A stretch of DNA of 64,000 nucleotides from Sulfurimonas sp. HSL3-1 (GCF_039645995.1 NZ_CP147920.1:496001-560000), one strand, 5' to 3'. Numbered from the stretch's first letter, positions 54,379 to 62,901 are shown. The notes: a model not told the origin generated them from the letters alone. Numbers and translations are program-made.

Positions 54379-55032
54379 ATGGCGGCAAAAACGAAGCGAC
54401 AGTCGTTCAAGAAGGCGCTGCTTCAGAAGCTGGGTCTCTGGCTCCTCCCGCCGATCGGCGCCCTGCTGATCCGTGTTATCTATCATACCTCCAAAAAACA
54501 GTTCAACCTTCCGAAGCATGTGCCGGAGGACCCCGTCATTTTCGCCTTTTGGCACGGGGACCTGCTGCTGATGCCCTACCTCTACTACCGTTTCCGCAAG
54601 ATCCCCAATGCCAACGTCATGATCTCGGACCATTTTGACGGCCGAATTATCGCGCAGGTGATGCGCTTTTTCCGCCTGGGCACCATCCACGGATCTTCCA
54701 ACCGCAAGGCCGCGAAGGTGCTGATTGCGGCGATGCGCACCCTCAAAGCGGGGACGGATATCGGCATCACCCCCGACGGCCCCCGAGGACCGCGCTATGA
54801 AGTAGCGGACGGGATCGTCGCCATGGCGCAGAAGACCGGGGCGAAGGTCATTGTCTTCAACTGCGTGCCGAGCCGCTGCTGGCGTCTGAAGAGCTGGGAC
54901 CGCTTCGTCGTTCCAAAACCTTTCGGCCGGTTGGCGTTCTACGCCTCCGAGCCGATCGATCTGAATGGGCTGGAACTGGACGCGGCCAAAGACGTGGTAA
55001 AATCGAAACTGATGGAACACGCACTGGAGTAG
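54379..55032 (+). CDS. DUF374 lysophospholipid acyltransferase-like protein
   Basis: The 217-residue protein has an N-terminal hydrophobic segment (LGLWLLPPIGALLIRVIYH) and the acyltransferase signs of the DUF374 (LPLAT) group: FAFWHGDLLLMPY (the HxxxxD equivalent), ISDHFDGRIIAQ and TPDGPRGPR. Related proteins transfer acyl groups in phospholipid or lipid A synthesis at the inner membrane. It is the HP0270 equivalent by position. It starts one base after miaB and lies five bases before the recombinase gene. Confidence 0.85.
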   Translation: MAAKTKRQSFKKALLQKLGLWLLPPIGALLIRVIYHTSKKQFNLPKHVPEDPVIFAFWHGDLLLMPYLYYRFRKIPNANVMISDHFDGRIIAQVMRFFRLGTIHGSSNRKAAKVLIAAMRTLKAGTDIGITPDGPRGPRYEVADGIVAMAQKTGAKVIVFNCVPSRCWRLKSWDRFVVPKPFGRLAFYASEPIDLNGLELDAAKDVVKSKLMEHALE

Positions 55033-55037
55033 AAAAA

Positions 55038-55886
55038 ATGACCAAAGCCGACCTCGTCCAAAACCGACTCGACTTTCTTGACTATCTATTGGATATCCGG
55101 GGTTATTCGGATCTGACGGTCAAGAGTTACGACGAGGCGCTCCGGGAGGCCCTCCCCCGGGTCGAAGTGGCGGATGAGTCAGGCATCTCGGTCGTCGACC
55201 TGATGCCCTACCGGCTGATGATCGCTTCGCAAAAGCCCAGGACGATCGCGAAGAAACTCAGCGCCTGGCGCAGCTACATCGCCTACCTGAAAAAACAGGG
55301 GCAGGCGGTGGAACTCCGCGCGGACGAAAGCATCAAAGTCCCCAAAACTCTTCCCAAACCTGTCTCTCACTCGCATATCATGGAAGCCCTCGCGGTTGCC
55401 GAACCGGAGGAACGGCTGGTGGTGGTCCTGCTCTATACCCTCGGGCTGCGCCTTTCGGAACTGCACGGCTTAAGCCTCGACCAGATCGGCCGGGAGTGGG
55501 TGCGCATTCGCGGAAAGGGAGACAAGGTCCGCGATGTTCCGCTGCCGCCTGCCGCCTCTGAGGCGATAGCGGCCCACCGGCAAACGTGTGCTCCACGAAC
55601 TTTCCTTTGCGAGTGTAACGGTAGGCGTTTAAGCGAAAATAGTTTAAGATATCTCGTTAACAGGGCCTTTGCGCGGGTCGGCCTGAAGGTGACACCGCAT
55701 CAGCTCCGCCATGCCTATGCGACCGAACTGCTCAATCATGATGCCCGGATCGCCGACGTGAGCGAACTGCTGGGCCATGCGTCGATGGCAACGACGCAGA
55801 TCTATACGAAACTGGGCAGTGCCCTAAAAATGAAGCATTACCGGATCGCCCATCCGCTGTGCAAGGAAACCGATGGCATTGGCTGA
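55038..55886 (+). CDS. Tyrosine recombinase, Xer type
   Basis: The 282-residue protein has an N-terminal SAM-like core-binding domain (1-110) and a catalytic domain with the full set: Arg in LGLRLSELHGLS, Lys in GKGDKVRD, HxxR in HQLRHAYATELL, His in LGHASMATTQ and Tyr in QIYTKL. Xer enzymes resolve chromosome dimers at dif; campylobacterota use XerH with difH. Length and place in a housekeeping run argue for a Xer role over a phage integrase. It overlaps the next gene by 14 bases, so it heads the pilM-like chain. Confidence 0.88.
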   Translation: MTKADLVQNRLDFLDYLLDIRGYSDLTVKSYDEALREALPRVEVADESGISVVDLMPYRLMIASQKPRTIAKKLSAWRSYIAYLKKQGQAVELRADESIKVPKTLPKPVSHSHIMEALAVAEPEERLVVVLLYTLGLRLSELHGLSLDQIGREWVRIRGKGDKVRDVPLPPAASEAIAAHRQTCAPRTFLCECNGRRLSENSLRYLVNRAFARVGLKVTPHQLRHAYATELLNHDARIADVSELLGHASMATTQIYTKLGSALKMKHYRIAHPLCKETDGIG

Positions 55887-56658
55887 TTTTCTCGCCCGCT
55901 TTTATGACAAGGTCTTCATCGGCCTCTATGCGCATAACGACACGCTGCAGATCGGTGTCATGACGCAGACGAGACGCGGAGAGGTTCAGGTGCGGCAGCG
56001 GGTATTCTTCGCCGGCCTGGACGAAGAGGCAATCGCCTTTTTGCAAGAAGCGGTTGATCGTACGCCCTATAACTACATCGCCGTACTGACCGATCATGAA
56101 CGGTGCGGTGCTTTGCCGACCTGTTCACTCTCCAAGGCGAAGGAGATGGCTCCGATCGTCGAGCGGAGCCGGACGCTCTGTATCGATGAAGAGTGGATGA
56201 ACTACTGCGACGAAGAGGTGCTTTACGGTATCCAGGCGGGATATGCGGATCTGGCACCCGATGCCATTTACACTCCCTTTGCCGTGCTGCATGCCTATTT
56301 CGAATCGACAATGGCGGGTGCGCATGCGCTTTATGTGCTGATTACGTCCGGGGGGATGAGCCTTGCGGTTGTCAAAGAGAGCCATTTGCGTTTCGCGGAG
56401 CAGTATCGCTGTGACGGGAACGGTTCCGCGGCGCCGATGGTGGAGAAAATCACGACGACGCTTGATACCTACTATGGCAAACCGTGCTGCCGCGGAGAAT
56501 TTGTCGAGGCCGTTTATATCCTCGACGCCACCGGGTCGGGAGAGGAACTTGCAGCGGCCTTGGAAGAGACGTTGCTGGTCGAGGCGCAGAACCGCATGGT
56601 CGATGCCGCCGCGCTTTGCGCACAAACGTGTATGAAGGAGAACGGCTATGGATTATAG
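55873..56658 (+). CDS. PilM-like protein of a pilus or DNA-uptake system (tentative)
   Basis: The 261-residue protein lacks signal and membrane segments. It has an actin-like feel: an alternating strand pattern with KVFIGLYAHNDTLQIGV and a later ALYVLITSGGMSLAVVKES segment. By position it is first of a three-gene run whose next two proteins have one N-terminal membrane helix followed by coiled coil, the layout of pilM-pilN-pilO in type IV pili and of the cts genes of Campylobacter competence. Overlaps of 14 and 11 bases with its neighbours show tight coupling. Identity beyond that is not sure. Confidence 0.6.
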   Translation: MALADFLARFYDKVFIGLYAHNDTLQIGVMTQTRRGEVQVRQRVFFAGLDEEAIAFLQEAVDRTPYNYIAVLTDHERCGALPTCSLSKAKEMAPIVERSRTLCIDEEWMNYCDEEVLYGIQAGYADLAPDAIYTPFAVLHAYFESTMAGAHALYVLITSGGMSLAVVKESHLRFAEQYRCDGNGSAAPMVEKITTTLDTYYGKPCCRGEFVEAVYILDATGSGEELAAALEETLLVEAQNRMVDAAALCAQTCMKENGYGL

Positions 56659-57145
56659 TTTTATTGATCAGGCGGTCAAAAGCCCCTTTACAGCCGCTGT
56701 CCGCCGGGTGTGGGTCGGCGGGGCTATCCTGGTCGCTCTCCTGTTGGCGGCATCGGCTTCCTTACACCTGATGAACGGGGAGCTGCGCACTGCAGCGCAG
56801 AAAGAGCAGCATGCCCAGGGGACGATCCTGTTGCAGACGGCGCAGCTGCAGGCCCAGCAGGCGCAGTTCACGAAGAAAAAGGTGGTGTGGCAGCAGATCG
56901 TGGCCATGGACAAGCTCCTGGCGGATCAGCTCTATGATCTGCTCGACCGCATTCCCGACGACGCCGTGCTGTCGCGTTTCGCGTATGATGAGAAGCAGAT
57001 CCTTTTTGAAGGGACATGCCGCCGTTTCGACGCACTGAAGGCGGACCTCGAGCGGGGGCTTTCGGGACGCTATGTTCTGGCCTCCGCCTCGGAGAGATCC
57101 GGTAGGTTTACTCTCCGGTTCAACGTGACGGGAGGGTTGCAGTGA
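56648..57145 (+). CDS. PilN-like membrane protein (tentative)
   Basis: The 165-residue protein has one transmembrane helix near the start (about 20-40, WVGGAILVALLLAASASLHL), then a coiled-coil stretch of Gln, Ala and Lys (TAQLQAQQAQFTKKK), and a C-terminal alpha/beta domain with RIPDDAVLSRFAYDEKQILF. PilN of type IV pili has this layout. It starts 11 bases before the pilM-like stop, and its own stop overlaps the next start (TGATG). With its neighbours it may build the inner-membrane platform of a DNA-uptake or pilus machine. Confidence 0.62.
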   Translation: MDYSFIDQAVKSPFTAAVRRVWVGGAILVALLLAASASLHLMNGELRTAAQKEQHAQGTILLQTAQLQAQQAQFTKKKVVWQQIVAMDKLLADQLYDLLDRIPDDAVLSRFAYDEKQILFEGTCRRFDALKADLERGLSGRYVLASASERSGRFTLRFNVTGGLQ

Positions 57146-57654
57146 TGCTGAGACGCCAGAGTACGAGCTTTGAACTGACCCTTTCGCTTTTCGCGGTCAT
57201 TTTCCTGATCCTCGGCGTGACGATAGGTGTGCTGATCCCGGAGACGAAAGCTTACCTGCAACTCCAGGATGACGTCCAGCGTGCGGTGGAGCACAGCGAC
57301 AGGCTTCAGATGGAATATGACCGCCTTTATGAAGCAAAAGAGCAACTGGCCGCGGAAGATACCCGGCTTTCGGAGCGTTTCGAGAACAGTATTGATGCTA
57401 CACAGCTTCAGGCGTGGGTTGCAACGGTACTGGGCGATGCCACGGTGAGCGTAACGGCAACGGATGGAGGGTTTGAGATCGCGGCGCGGGTGAAAACCCC
57501 GATGGCATTTTATACGCTGATCGGCAGCCTCGATACGGCACCATGGGTTTTGAAGGTCGGGCCTTCTGTTTCCATGCAGGCCGACCGCGGGGCGGTACGG
57601 GTCACGTTCGCGCTTCGCCCTTTGCCGCATCCAGCGCGCTCTTCACGGCGTTAA
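57145..57654 (+). CDS. PilO-like membrane protein (tentative)
   Basis: The 169-residue protein has one N-terminal transmembrane helix (SLFAVIFLILGVTIGVLIPE), a coiled coil (DDVQRAVEHSDRLQMEYDRL) and a C-terminal domain with two strand units (VSVTATDGGFEIAARV and VRVTFALRP). This is the PilO layout. The ATG at 57145 overlaps the previous stop; a GTG one codon earlier is also possible. Its last 53 bases overlap the 3' end of tilS on the other strand. No pilin, secretin or motor ATPase gene is nearby in the window. Confidence 0.62.
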   Translation: MLRRQSTSFELTLSLFAVIFLILGVTIGVLIPETKAYLQLQDDVQRAVEHSDRLQMEYDRLYEAKEQLAAEDTRLSERFENSIDATQLQAWVATVLGDATVSVTATDGGFEIAARVKTPMAFYTLIGSLDTAPWVLKVGPSVSMQADRGAVRVTFALRPLPHPARSSRR

Positions 57655-58615
57655 AGTACGCCTTGTTCGCACAGAGATAGGGGCGGACGCTCGCGCCGAT
57701 CCCCAGCACTCTGCACTCCTCACGGAAGGCTTTCGGCATCGTTCGCGCTGTCAGCGGCGTCACCAAGGTACATTGCGGTGTGATGCTCAGTGCGTAACGG
57801 CGCCCGATGAGCAGATCGTTTTCGGTTATCATCCGCTCTTTTTCCCCCTGGCGGAGCAGGTACCCCCTCTGCTTCAACCAACGGTCGACGGCGCGCATCA
57901 GCGCCGTACGTTCCTGCCGACCGGTATACATCAGTAACTCCGTCTCGATGGTGGGACGGGGCAGCGGCGGCAGGGCCGCTGCATCGCGGCTGAGAAACTC
58001 CAGCGAGTTTTGAATTCCGCTGCGGTATTGCTCCAGCAGCGGTCCCGCATACTGTTCCCGGAAGCGGTTGCGTTTATAGCGCGGGTCACCGTTGGAATTG
58101 TCTTGATAGTAGCGGTAGCCTTGCGTGTCCAGCCAGGATCGCAGGTCGTTTTTTGTGCTACTTAGTAAAGGGCGGACTAGCCGGTATCCCTTACGCTGTG
58201 TGACCGGGGCCATCCCCAGCAGCTCGGGCAGCCCGGCCCCCTTGCACAACTGCATCAGCAGCCACTCCAGCCGGTCATCGAGCTGGTGTGCCGTCAGCAG
58301 GACGTCATAACCGTACGCCTCCATCAAAGTGTCAAAGAAACCGTACCGGATGCGGCGGGCCTCCGCCTCGAAGTTTTCGGAGATCTCACCGCAGTCGTGA
58401 ACGTAGCACTGTTTGCCGTACTGTGCGGCGAGTGCGCGGGCATGGTCGGCCTCTGCATCGCTCTGTTCGCGGGTATGGTAGTTGACGTGGGCGATATCGA
58501 AGGGGATTTTTTCGTGCAGCAGCAGGTAAAACAGGGCGGTGGAGTCAATGCCGGCGGAGAACGCCAGCAGGTTTTTTCCCTTCGCTAGGAGCGGAAGGGT
58601 TTTGGCCTCAAGCAT
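57602..58615 (-). CDS. tilS: tRNA(Ile)-lysidine synthase TilS
   Basis: TilS puts lysine on C34 of the AUA-reading isoleucine tRNA. The 337-residue protein has the PP-loop FSAGIDSTALFYL (the SGGxDS site with Ala for one Gly), HVNYHTREQSDAEA, and TAHQLDDRLEWLLMQL, all family hallmarks. Its start overlaps the rimO stop by eight bases on the same strand. It ends with a 53-base antisense overlap with the pilO-like gene. Confidence 0.93.
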   Translation of the reverse strand: MLEAKTLPLLAKGKNLLAFSAGIDSTALFYLLLHEKIPFDIAHVNYHTREQSDAEADHARALAAQYGKQCYVHDCGEISENFEAEARRIRYGFFDTLMEAYGYDVLLTAHQLDDRLEWLLMQLCKGAGLPELLGMAPVTQRKGYRLVRPLLSSTKNDLRSWLDTQGYRYYQDNSNGDPRYKRNRFREQYAGPLLEQYRSGIQNSLEFLSRDAAALPPLPRPTIETELLMYTGRQERTALMRAVDRWLKQRGYLLRQGEKERMITENDLLIGRRYALSITPQCTLVTPLTARTMPKAFREECRVLGIGASVRPYLCANKAYFNAVKSALDAAKGEART

Positions 58616-59927
58616 GGCCCGTAACGGTCGCCGTCAGTGTCCCTCCGACGAGTTCGGTAATCTTGGCGCGGTAGGGGACACCGAAGGAGAGCTCTTCGTC
58701 GAGGGCGTTGTCGTTGACGTAGATCTCGCCGTCGATCTCGGGGGCCCAGCGCAGGTCGCGAGCACTAAGGAGGTATTCGTGCTCGTCGCTTTCGCCGTCG
58801 ATAACAAGGGTGATCTCGCGGCCGACCATCTCCTGGAGGGAGGCGAGCTTCGCCTCTTCGGCGATGGCGCCCAGGATCTCGGCGCGTTCCGCAATGATCT
58901 CCGGGGCGACCTTGTCCGTACGCTCAAAAGCGCTTGTCCCCTCTTCGTCGGAGTAGGCGAAGACGTTGATACGGTCAAAACCGAAATCACGGGCGTAGTC
59001 GCACATTGTCTTGAAGCTTTCCTCTGTTTCGCCGGGATGGCCGACGATGAAGCTGGTGCGTACGAAACTCTCCGGCAGCCGGCGCATGTAATCGAGCAGC
59101 TTCCCCGTCTGCTCCCGGCCGGCACCGCGTTTCATGATCTTAAGCATGGCGTCGTCGATATGCTGGATCGGCATATCGAAGTAGTTATGGAAGGTCTTTG
59201 ACTTCGCGATCGTCTCCAGTAGCTTCATCGATGTCGTCGTGGGATAGAGGTAGAGGATACGTGCGCTTCTGACCCCCTCGATCAGCTCGATGCGCTTGAT
59301 GAGGTGGACAAGCCCGTCCTTGAAACCCTGATCACGCAGGAAGGAACTGGAATCCTGGGAGATGAAACTGAAGTCGTAGTACCCTTTCTTCACTAACCCC
59401 TCGACTTCGGCGGCGATGCTCTCAAGTGTCCGGGAGTGGAGCTTGCCCTTAAAGGAGGGGATCGCGCAGAAAGAGCAGCTCTGGTTACACCCCTCTGAGA
59501 GTTTAACGTAGGCGTGGTAAGTCGAGCCGGTGACAACGCGCTCGGCGCCGTCGATGAGGTAGACTTCGTCGCTGAAGCGGCTCTGCTTTGCCGCCAGAAG
59601 CTCGTCGATCTTGTCATAGTCGCCGACGCCGGTGAAGATGTCGACTTCGCTGAGCTCTTTGCTCAGCTCCTCTTTGTAGCGTTCGCTGAGGCAGCCGGCC
59701 ATGACGAGTACCGAATCCTCTTTACGGCCGGCATCGAGGCTCAGGACCGTATTGAGGGACTCCTCCTTTGCCGCATCGATGAAGCCGCAGGTGTTGACGA
59801 TGATGACGTCGGCGTCTTCGCTCTGATGGGTCAGCTCATATGATTGTAGCCGTCCCATCATGACTTCGGTGTCGACAAGATTCTTGGTGCATCCCAACGA
59901 GACGATATGCAGTTTTTTTGTACTCAT
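58608..59927 (-). CDS. rimO: Ribosomal protein S12 methylthiotransferase RimO
   Basis: RimO adds a methylthio group to an aspartate of ribosomal protein S12. The 439-residue radical SAM protein shows the N-terminal cysteines (SLGCTKNLVD, VNTCGFIDAAKEES, VMAGCLSERYKEEL), the cluster EGCNQSCSFC and a TRAM-type end. I choose MSTKKLHIV at 59927 because family members begin there; the frame is open to 60062, without a ribosome site. It is a paralogue of the miaB gene at 53076 and forms a pair with tilS. Confidence 0.95.
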   Translation of the reverse strand: MSTKKLHIVSLGCTKNLVDTEVMMGRLQSYELTHQSEDADVIIVNTCGFIDAAKEESLNTVLSLDAGRKEDSVLVMAGCLSERYKEELSKELSEVDIFTGVGDYDKIDELLAAKQSRFSDEVYLIDGAERVVTGSTYHAYVKLSEGCNQSCSFCAIPSFKGKLHSRTLESIAAEVEGLVKKGYYDFSFISQDSSSFLRDQGFKDGLVHLIKRIELIEGVRSARILYLYPTTTSMKLLETIAKSKTFHNYFDMPIQHIDDAMLKIMKRGAGREQTGKLLDYMRRLPESFVRTSFIVGHPGETEESFKTMCDYARDFGFDRINVFAYSDEEGTSAFERTDKVAPEIIAERAEILGAIAEEAKLASLQEMVGREITLVIDGESDEHEYLLSARDLRWAPEIDGEIYVNDNALDEELSFGVPYRAKITELVGGTLTATVTGHA

Positions 59928-59972
59928 GCTTTGCCTGTGAGAGGGCACAGCGGTTTTCCCTGTGCCCTTTAT

Positions 59973-59978
59973 TATAAT
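59973..59978 (+). promoter_or_regulatory. Candidate -10 element of the flavoprotein gene
   Basis: TATAAT lies 27 bases before the GTG start at 60005, in the gap divergent from rimO. Confidence 0.45.
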
Positions 59979-60004
59979 TACGCAATTATAGCGAAAGGAG
60001 ACGC

Positions 60005-61171
60005 GTGGAGTTTGATGTAGCCATTCTCGGCGGCGGCGCGGCGGGTCTGATGGCCGCGGCACGCCTGAGCGAACGGGGCGGTCTCTCCGTCTGTGTCATT
60101 GAGGGCAATGCGAAACCCGGGGCGAAAATCCGCATCAGCGGGGGCGGGAAGTGCAACCTCACCAATGTCTCGGTCTCCGAAAACAACTATCTTGGGGATG
60201 AGATATTGGTGAGGAGCATCCTGAAACGTTTTGACGAGCATGCCTTGCTGAAATGGGTGCGGGCGCGGGGGTGTGAGCCGGTTGTCCGTAAAAAGCGCTA
60301 CTATTTCTGCCCCCGCAGCGCACAGGAGATGATCGATATCCTGGTGAACTCTGCCATCGAAACACGTTTTTTTCTCGGCGACAGGATCGAGTATGTCCGA
60401 AAAGAGCAGGGAGGGTTTCTTGTCACGACGGACAAGCGGACCCTGAGCGCGCGCAACGTCATTGTCGCGACGGGCGGCGTGAGCTACGCCTCCGTCGGGG
60501 CGACGGATGTCGGCATGAAGGTTGCGGAAAGCTTCGGGATCGAAACGGTGCCGTTCCGTCCGGCACTGGCGGGGATGACCCTGCAAAAAGAGCAGTTCTG
60601 GATGAAGGCGCTGACCGGAATCAGTTTCCCGGTCACGATAAGCGTGGGAGAGAAGCGTCTGCGCGAAGATATGCTCTTCGCCCACCGGGGCATCAGCGGC
60701 CCCGCCGTTTTGTCAGCGTCGCTTTACTGGGAGAAGGGGACGCTCTCGATCGACTTTCTTGACGGCCGGTCGGTCGAAAGCCTGCTCAAAGGGGGAGGTA
60801 ACAAAAAGATCGCCACCGCCTTGCCCTTGCCTAAACGTTTTGTAACAGAGTTCCTCGCCGTACTGGGGGTGGATGACAAGCCCTGCAGCAGCGTGACCCC
60901 GGAAGAAAAAACGGCGCTGCAGGCTTTTAACGCCTATACGTTCGCTCCGGCAGGAACCTTCGGTTTTACGAAAGCGGAAGTGAGCAAGGGAGGGGTCGCC
61001 TGCGGCGCGCTGCAGCCCTTCTCGTGCGAGAGCAGGGCGGTGAAGGGGCTCTACTTTGTCGGGGAGGTCGTTGACGTGACGGGGGAACTCGGCGGCTACA
61101 ACTTTCAGTGGGCCTTTGCCAGCGGACGTTGCGCGGCGGATCACATCGGGGGCGGTTTAAAGTTGCGTTAA
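60005..61171 (+). CDS. NAD(P)/FAD-dependent oxidoreductase, HI0933/BaiN family
   Basis: The 388-residue flavoprotein opens with the dinucleotide motif AILGGGAAGLMAAARL and has the family hallmark ISGGGKCNLTN, then FAPAGTFGFTKAEVSKGGV and the closing GELGGYNFQWAFASGRCAA. This group is widespread and its physiological substrate is mostly unknown; one member (BaiN) acts on bile acids. The start is a GTG at 60005 with AAAGGAGAC in front. It is transcribed on its own from the gap divergent to rimO. Confidence 0.9.
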   Translation: MEFDVAILGGGAAGLMAAARLSERGGLSVCVIEGNAKPGAKIRISGGGKCNLTNVSVSENNYLGDEILVRSILKRFDEHALLKWVRARGCEPVVRKKRYYFCPRSAQEMIDILVNSAIETRFFLGDRIEYVRKEQGGFLVTTDKRTLSARNVIVATGGVSYASVGATDVGMKVAESFGIETVPFRPALAGMTLQKEQFWMKALTGISFPVTISVGEKRLREDMLFAHRGISGPAVLSASLYWEKGTLSIDFLDGRSVESLLKGGGNKKIATALPLPKRFVTEFLAVLGVDDKPCSSVTPEEKTALQAFNAYTFAPAGTFGFTKAEVSKGGVACGALQPFSCESRAVKGLYFVGEVVDVTGELGGYNFQWAFASGRCAADHIGGGLKLR

Positions 61172-61183
61172 AATCGCAGTGGG

Positions 61184-61189
61184 TATAAT
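61184..61189 (+). promoter_or_regulatory. Candidate -10 element of the first barrel gene
   Basis: TATAAT preceded by GGG lies 44 bases before the ATG at 61233. Confidence 0.45.
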
Positions 61190-61232
61190 CAGGGAAACAC
61201 AGCAGGTGTTATACTGTAGTAAAAGGTGTACT

Positions 61233-61763
61233 ATGCTTAAAAAAATCATGCTGCCGGCGTTATTGGTTCTGGGAATGAATGCCTATGCCGAGGACGCAAA
61301 AGGTCTTCTCGGTGTGGAAGTCGGTTATATTAATACGAAGTACAACACGCCGGGGACCGCGGGTACGGAAACAAGTCAAGTGGGTATGATGTCGGGCGGT
61401 CTGAAATTGGGGGCGGAGAGCCGCCACTACCGCGTATTTATCGACAGCAGTTTCTGGTATGCGGATGACCAGTACAAGAAAGCCGGCAAGGTCGGCGGGG
61501 CACTGCAGTATCTTCTGCCGATCGGGGATGTGTTCAATATTTTCATGGGCCTCAACGGTGGTGTGATTAACTCTGCTGGCGATACGGACGTTGATCCCTA
61601 CTACGGTGCGGACCTCGGTTTCAACCTTAACCTGAGCGAAAGTTTTGGTATCGAAGTGGGCGGACGCTTTTGTGATGTGGCGAACTCGAACAAAGATAAG
61701 GTTATTACAGACTTTGTACAGGGATACGTCTCTGCAATCTTCAAATTCGACAGCGATTATTAA
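61233..61763 (+). CDS. Small outer-membrane beta-barrel protein, first of two paralogues
   Basis: The 176-residue protein has a signal peptide (MLKKIMLPALLVLGMNAYA) and a strand pattern of an eight-stranded barrel, opening GLLGVEVGYINTKYN and ending with SAIFKFDSDY, whose last aromatic residue fits outer-membrane sorting. The core phrases VEVGYINTKYN, GGALQYL and YYGADLGFN recur in the next gene. AAAAGGTGTACT precedes the ATG; an earlier in-frame start at 61179 is unlikely. Role unknown; such barrels may be structural, adhesive or stress-related. Confidence 0.78.
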   Translation: MLKKIMLPALLVLGMNAYAEDAKGLLGVEVGYINTKYNTPGTAGTETSQVGMMSGGLKLGAESRHYRVFIDSSFWYADDQYKKAGKVGGALQYLLPIGDVFNIFMGLNGGVINSAGDTDVDPYYGADLGFNLNLSESFGIEVGGRFCDVANSNKDKVITDFVQGYVSAIFKFDSDY

Positions 61764-61771
61764 TGCGCTGT

Positions 61772-61814
61772 CAGTGCAGCGGTAGCTCCGCTGCACTGCA
61801 TCTACAAGCATTTT
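61772..61814 (+). terminator. Long hairpin between the two barrel genes
   Basis: CAGTGCAGCGG and CCGCTGCACTG form a perfect 11-base stem with loop TAGCT, starting eight bases after the stop. A T run (TTTTTT) comes ten bases after the stem. It is a likely terminator for the first gene. Confidence 0.6.
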
Positions 61815-61903
61815 TTCATAATGCGACGGTTTCCTCCTCTGTCTCAGAGGAACAGTAACAAGCTATCGGGACCGTACTTTCCATCACGATTCAGGAACAT
61901 AGA

Positions 61904-62437
61904 ATGATTCGAAAAAGCGCTTTGGGGCTTTTACTCGCTGTCGGTCCGTATATCATGGCCAAAGAGAACAGCTTCTCCTCCATTTTTGGTGTGGAAGCAG
62001 GTTATATTGATACGAACTATAATGCTCCCGGGTCGGCGGGGGGCGTGTCCGAAAACGTTTCAACAGGGTATGTCGGTTTGAAGCTGGGCGGCGAGGAGGG
62101 TGCCGTCCGATTTCTGCTCGACGGCGCTATCTGGCACACTGACGATTACAACTACGCCGGACGTATCGGCGGATCACTGCAGTACGTCTACCGTATGGCC
62201 AAAACATTCGATCTCTTTTTCGGTGCGGCCTTCGGGGGTGCGAATTCCGTTGGTCGGACGAACGTCAACCTCTATTACGGCGCGGAAGGCGGGCTTGATG
62301 TGGCTCTTTCTGGAGGGTGGTGGCTGCAGGCAGGCGGACGGTATGGCGATGTCGACGAAGGGAGCGATGATCAATGTATCCGTGACTTTTCTCAACTCTT
62401 TCTGGCCGTCATCTATAAGTTCGGAGAGAGGCAATAG
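61904..62437 (+). CDS. Small outer-membrane beta-barrel protein, second paralogue
   Basis: The 177-residue product has a signal-type start (MIRKSALGLLLAVGPYIMA) and matches the previous protein along its whole length: FGVEAGYIDTNYNAPGSAGG against the corresponding VEVGYINTKYNTPG stretch, RIGGSLQYVY against VGGALQYLL, and LYYGAEGGLD against YYGADLGFN. It ends VIYKFGERQ, without an aromatic last residue. The two genes arose by tandem duplication and then diverged. A hairpin separates them, so they may be expressed separately. Confidence 0.75.
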   Translation: MIRKSALGLLLAVGPYIMAKENSFSSIFGVEAGYIDTNYNAPGSAGGVSENVSTGYVGLKLGGEEGAVRFLLDGAIWHTDDYNYAGRIGGSLQYVYRMAKTFDLFFGAAFGGANSVGRTNVNLYYGAEGGLDVALSGGWWLQAGGRYGDVDEGSDDQCIRDFSQLFLAVIYKFGERQ

Positions 62438-62475
62438 ATGCTCCGTTGCAATGAAATGCCAAAGGGATACTTCCG

Positions 62476-62901
62476 ATGATCGAAACGCCGTATGTAAGTG
62501 TCGACGGCATCGTTGAGCTCTTTGACAGTGAGGGGTGTTTTGTCGGCATCGTGCTGATATCGCGGAAAAACCCACCTTATGGTTGGGCTCTCCCCGGCGG
62601 ATTCGTCGATATCGGTGAAACGGTCGAACAGGCGGTGTGCCGCGAGATGCATGAAGAGATCAGCCTGGAGGTGCAGGTGGATCGGCTGCTGGGGGTCTAT
62701 TCGGATCCTGCCCGCGATCCGCGTTTTCATACGGTATCGGCCGTCTTTGTCTGTCGGGCAACGGGGGTGCCTATGGCGGCCGACGATGCGAAAGAGGTTC
62801 GGGTCGTATCCCGGGATGAAGCGCACGCATTGCCGCTGGTCTTTGATCATCAGCGCATCATGGAAGACTACCTCTCAGGGAAGCAGTGCGTGACCGACTG
62901 A
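62476..62901 (+). CDS. Nudix hydrolase
   Basis: The 141-residue protein carries the Nudix box in GFVDIGETVEQAVCREMHEE (pattern GX5EX7REUXEE), with Ser for the following conserved Gly. Nudix enzymes cut nucleoside diphosphates linked to another group, such as ADP-ribose or NADH. The strand SVDGIVELFD and the later VSAVFVCRA are typical. ADP-ribose would link loosely to the NAD-cutting TIR proteins of the left end, but this is a housekeeping-like gene and the substrate cannot be read. Confidence 0.88.
   Translation: MIETPYVSVDGIVELFDSEGCFVGIVLISRKNPPYGWALPGGFVDIGETVEQAVCREMHEEISLEVQVDRLLGVYSDPARDPRFHTVSAVFVCRATGVPMAADDAKEVRVVSRDEAHALPLVFDHQRIMEDYLSGKQCVTD

Noticed and set aside
55038-55886. 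Tyrosine recombinase as integrase of a mobile element
   Set aside because: It sits in a conserved housekeeping run directly after the acyltransferase gene, without attachment-site repeats or phage genes nearby.
62476-62901. Nudix hydrolase as a far partner of the TIR defence genes
   Set aside because: It lies 55 kb away among housekeeping genes, and the substrate is unknown; no evidence of linkage.
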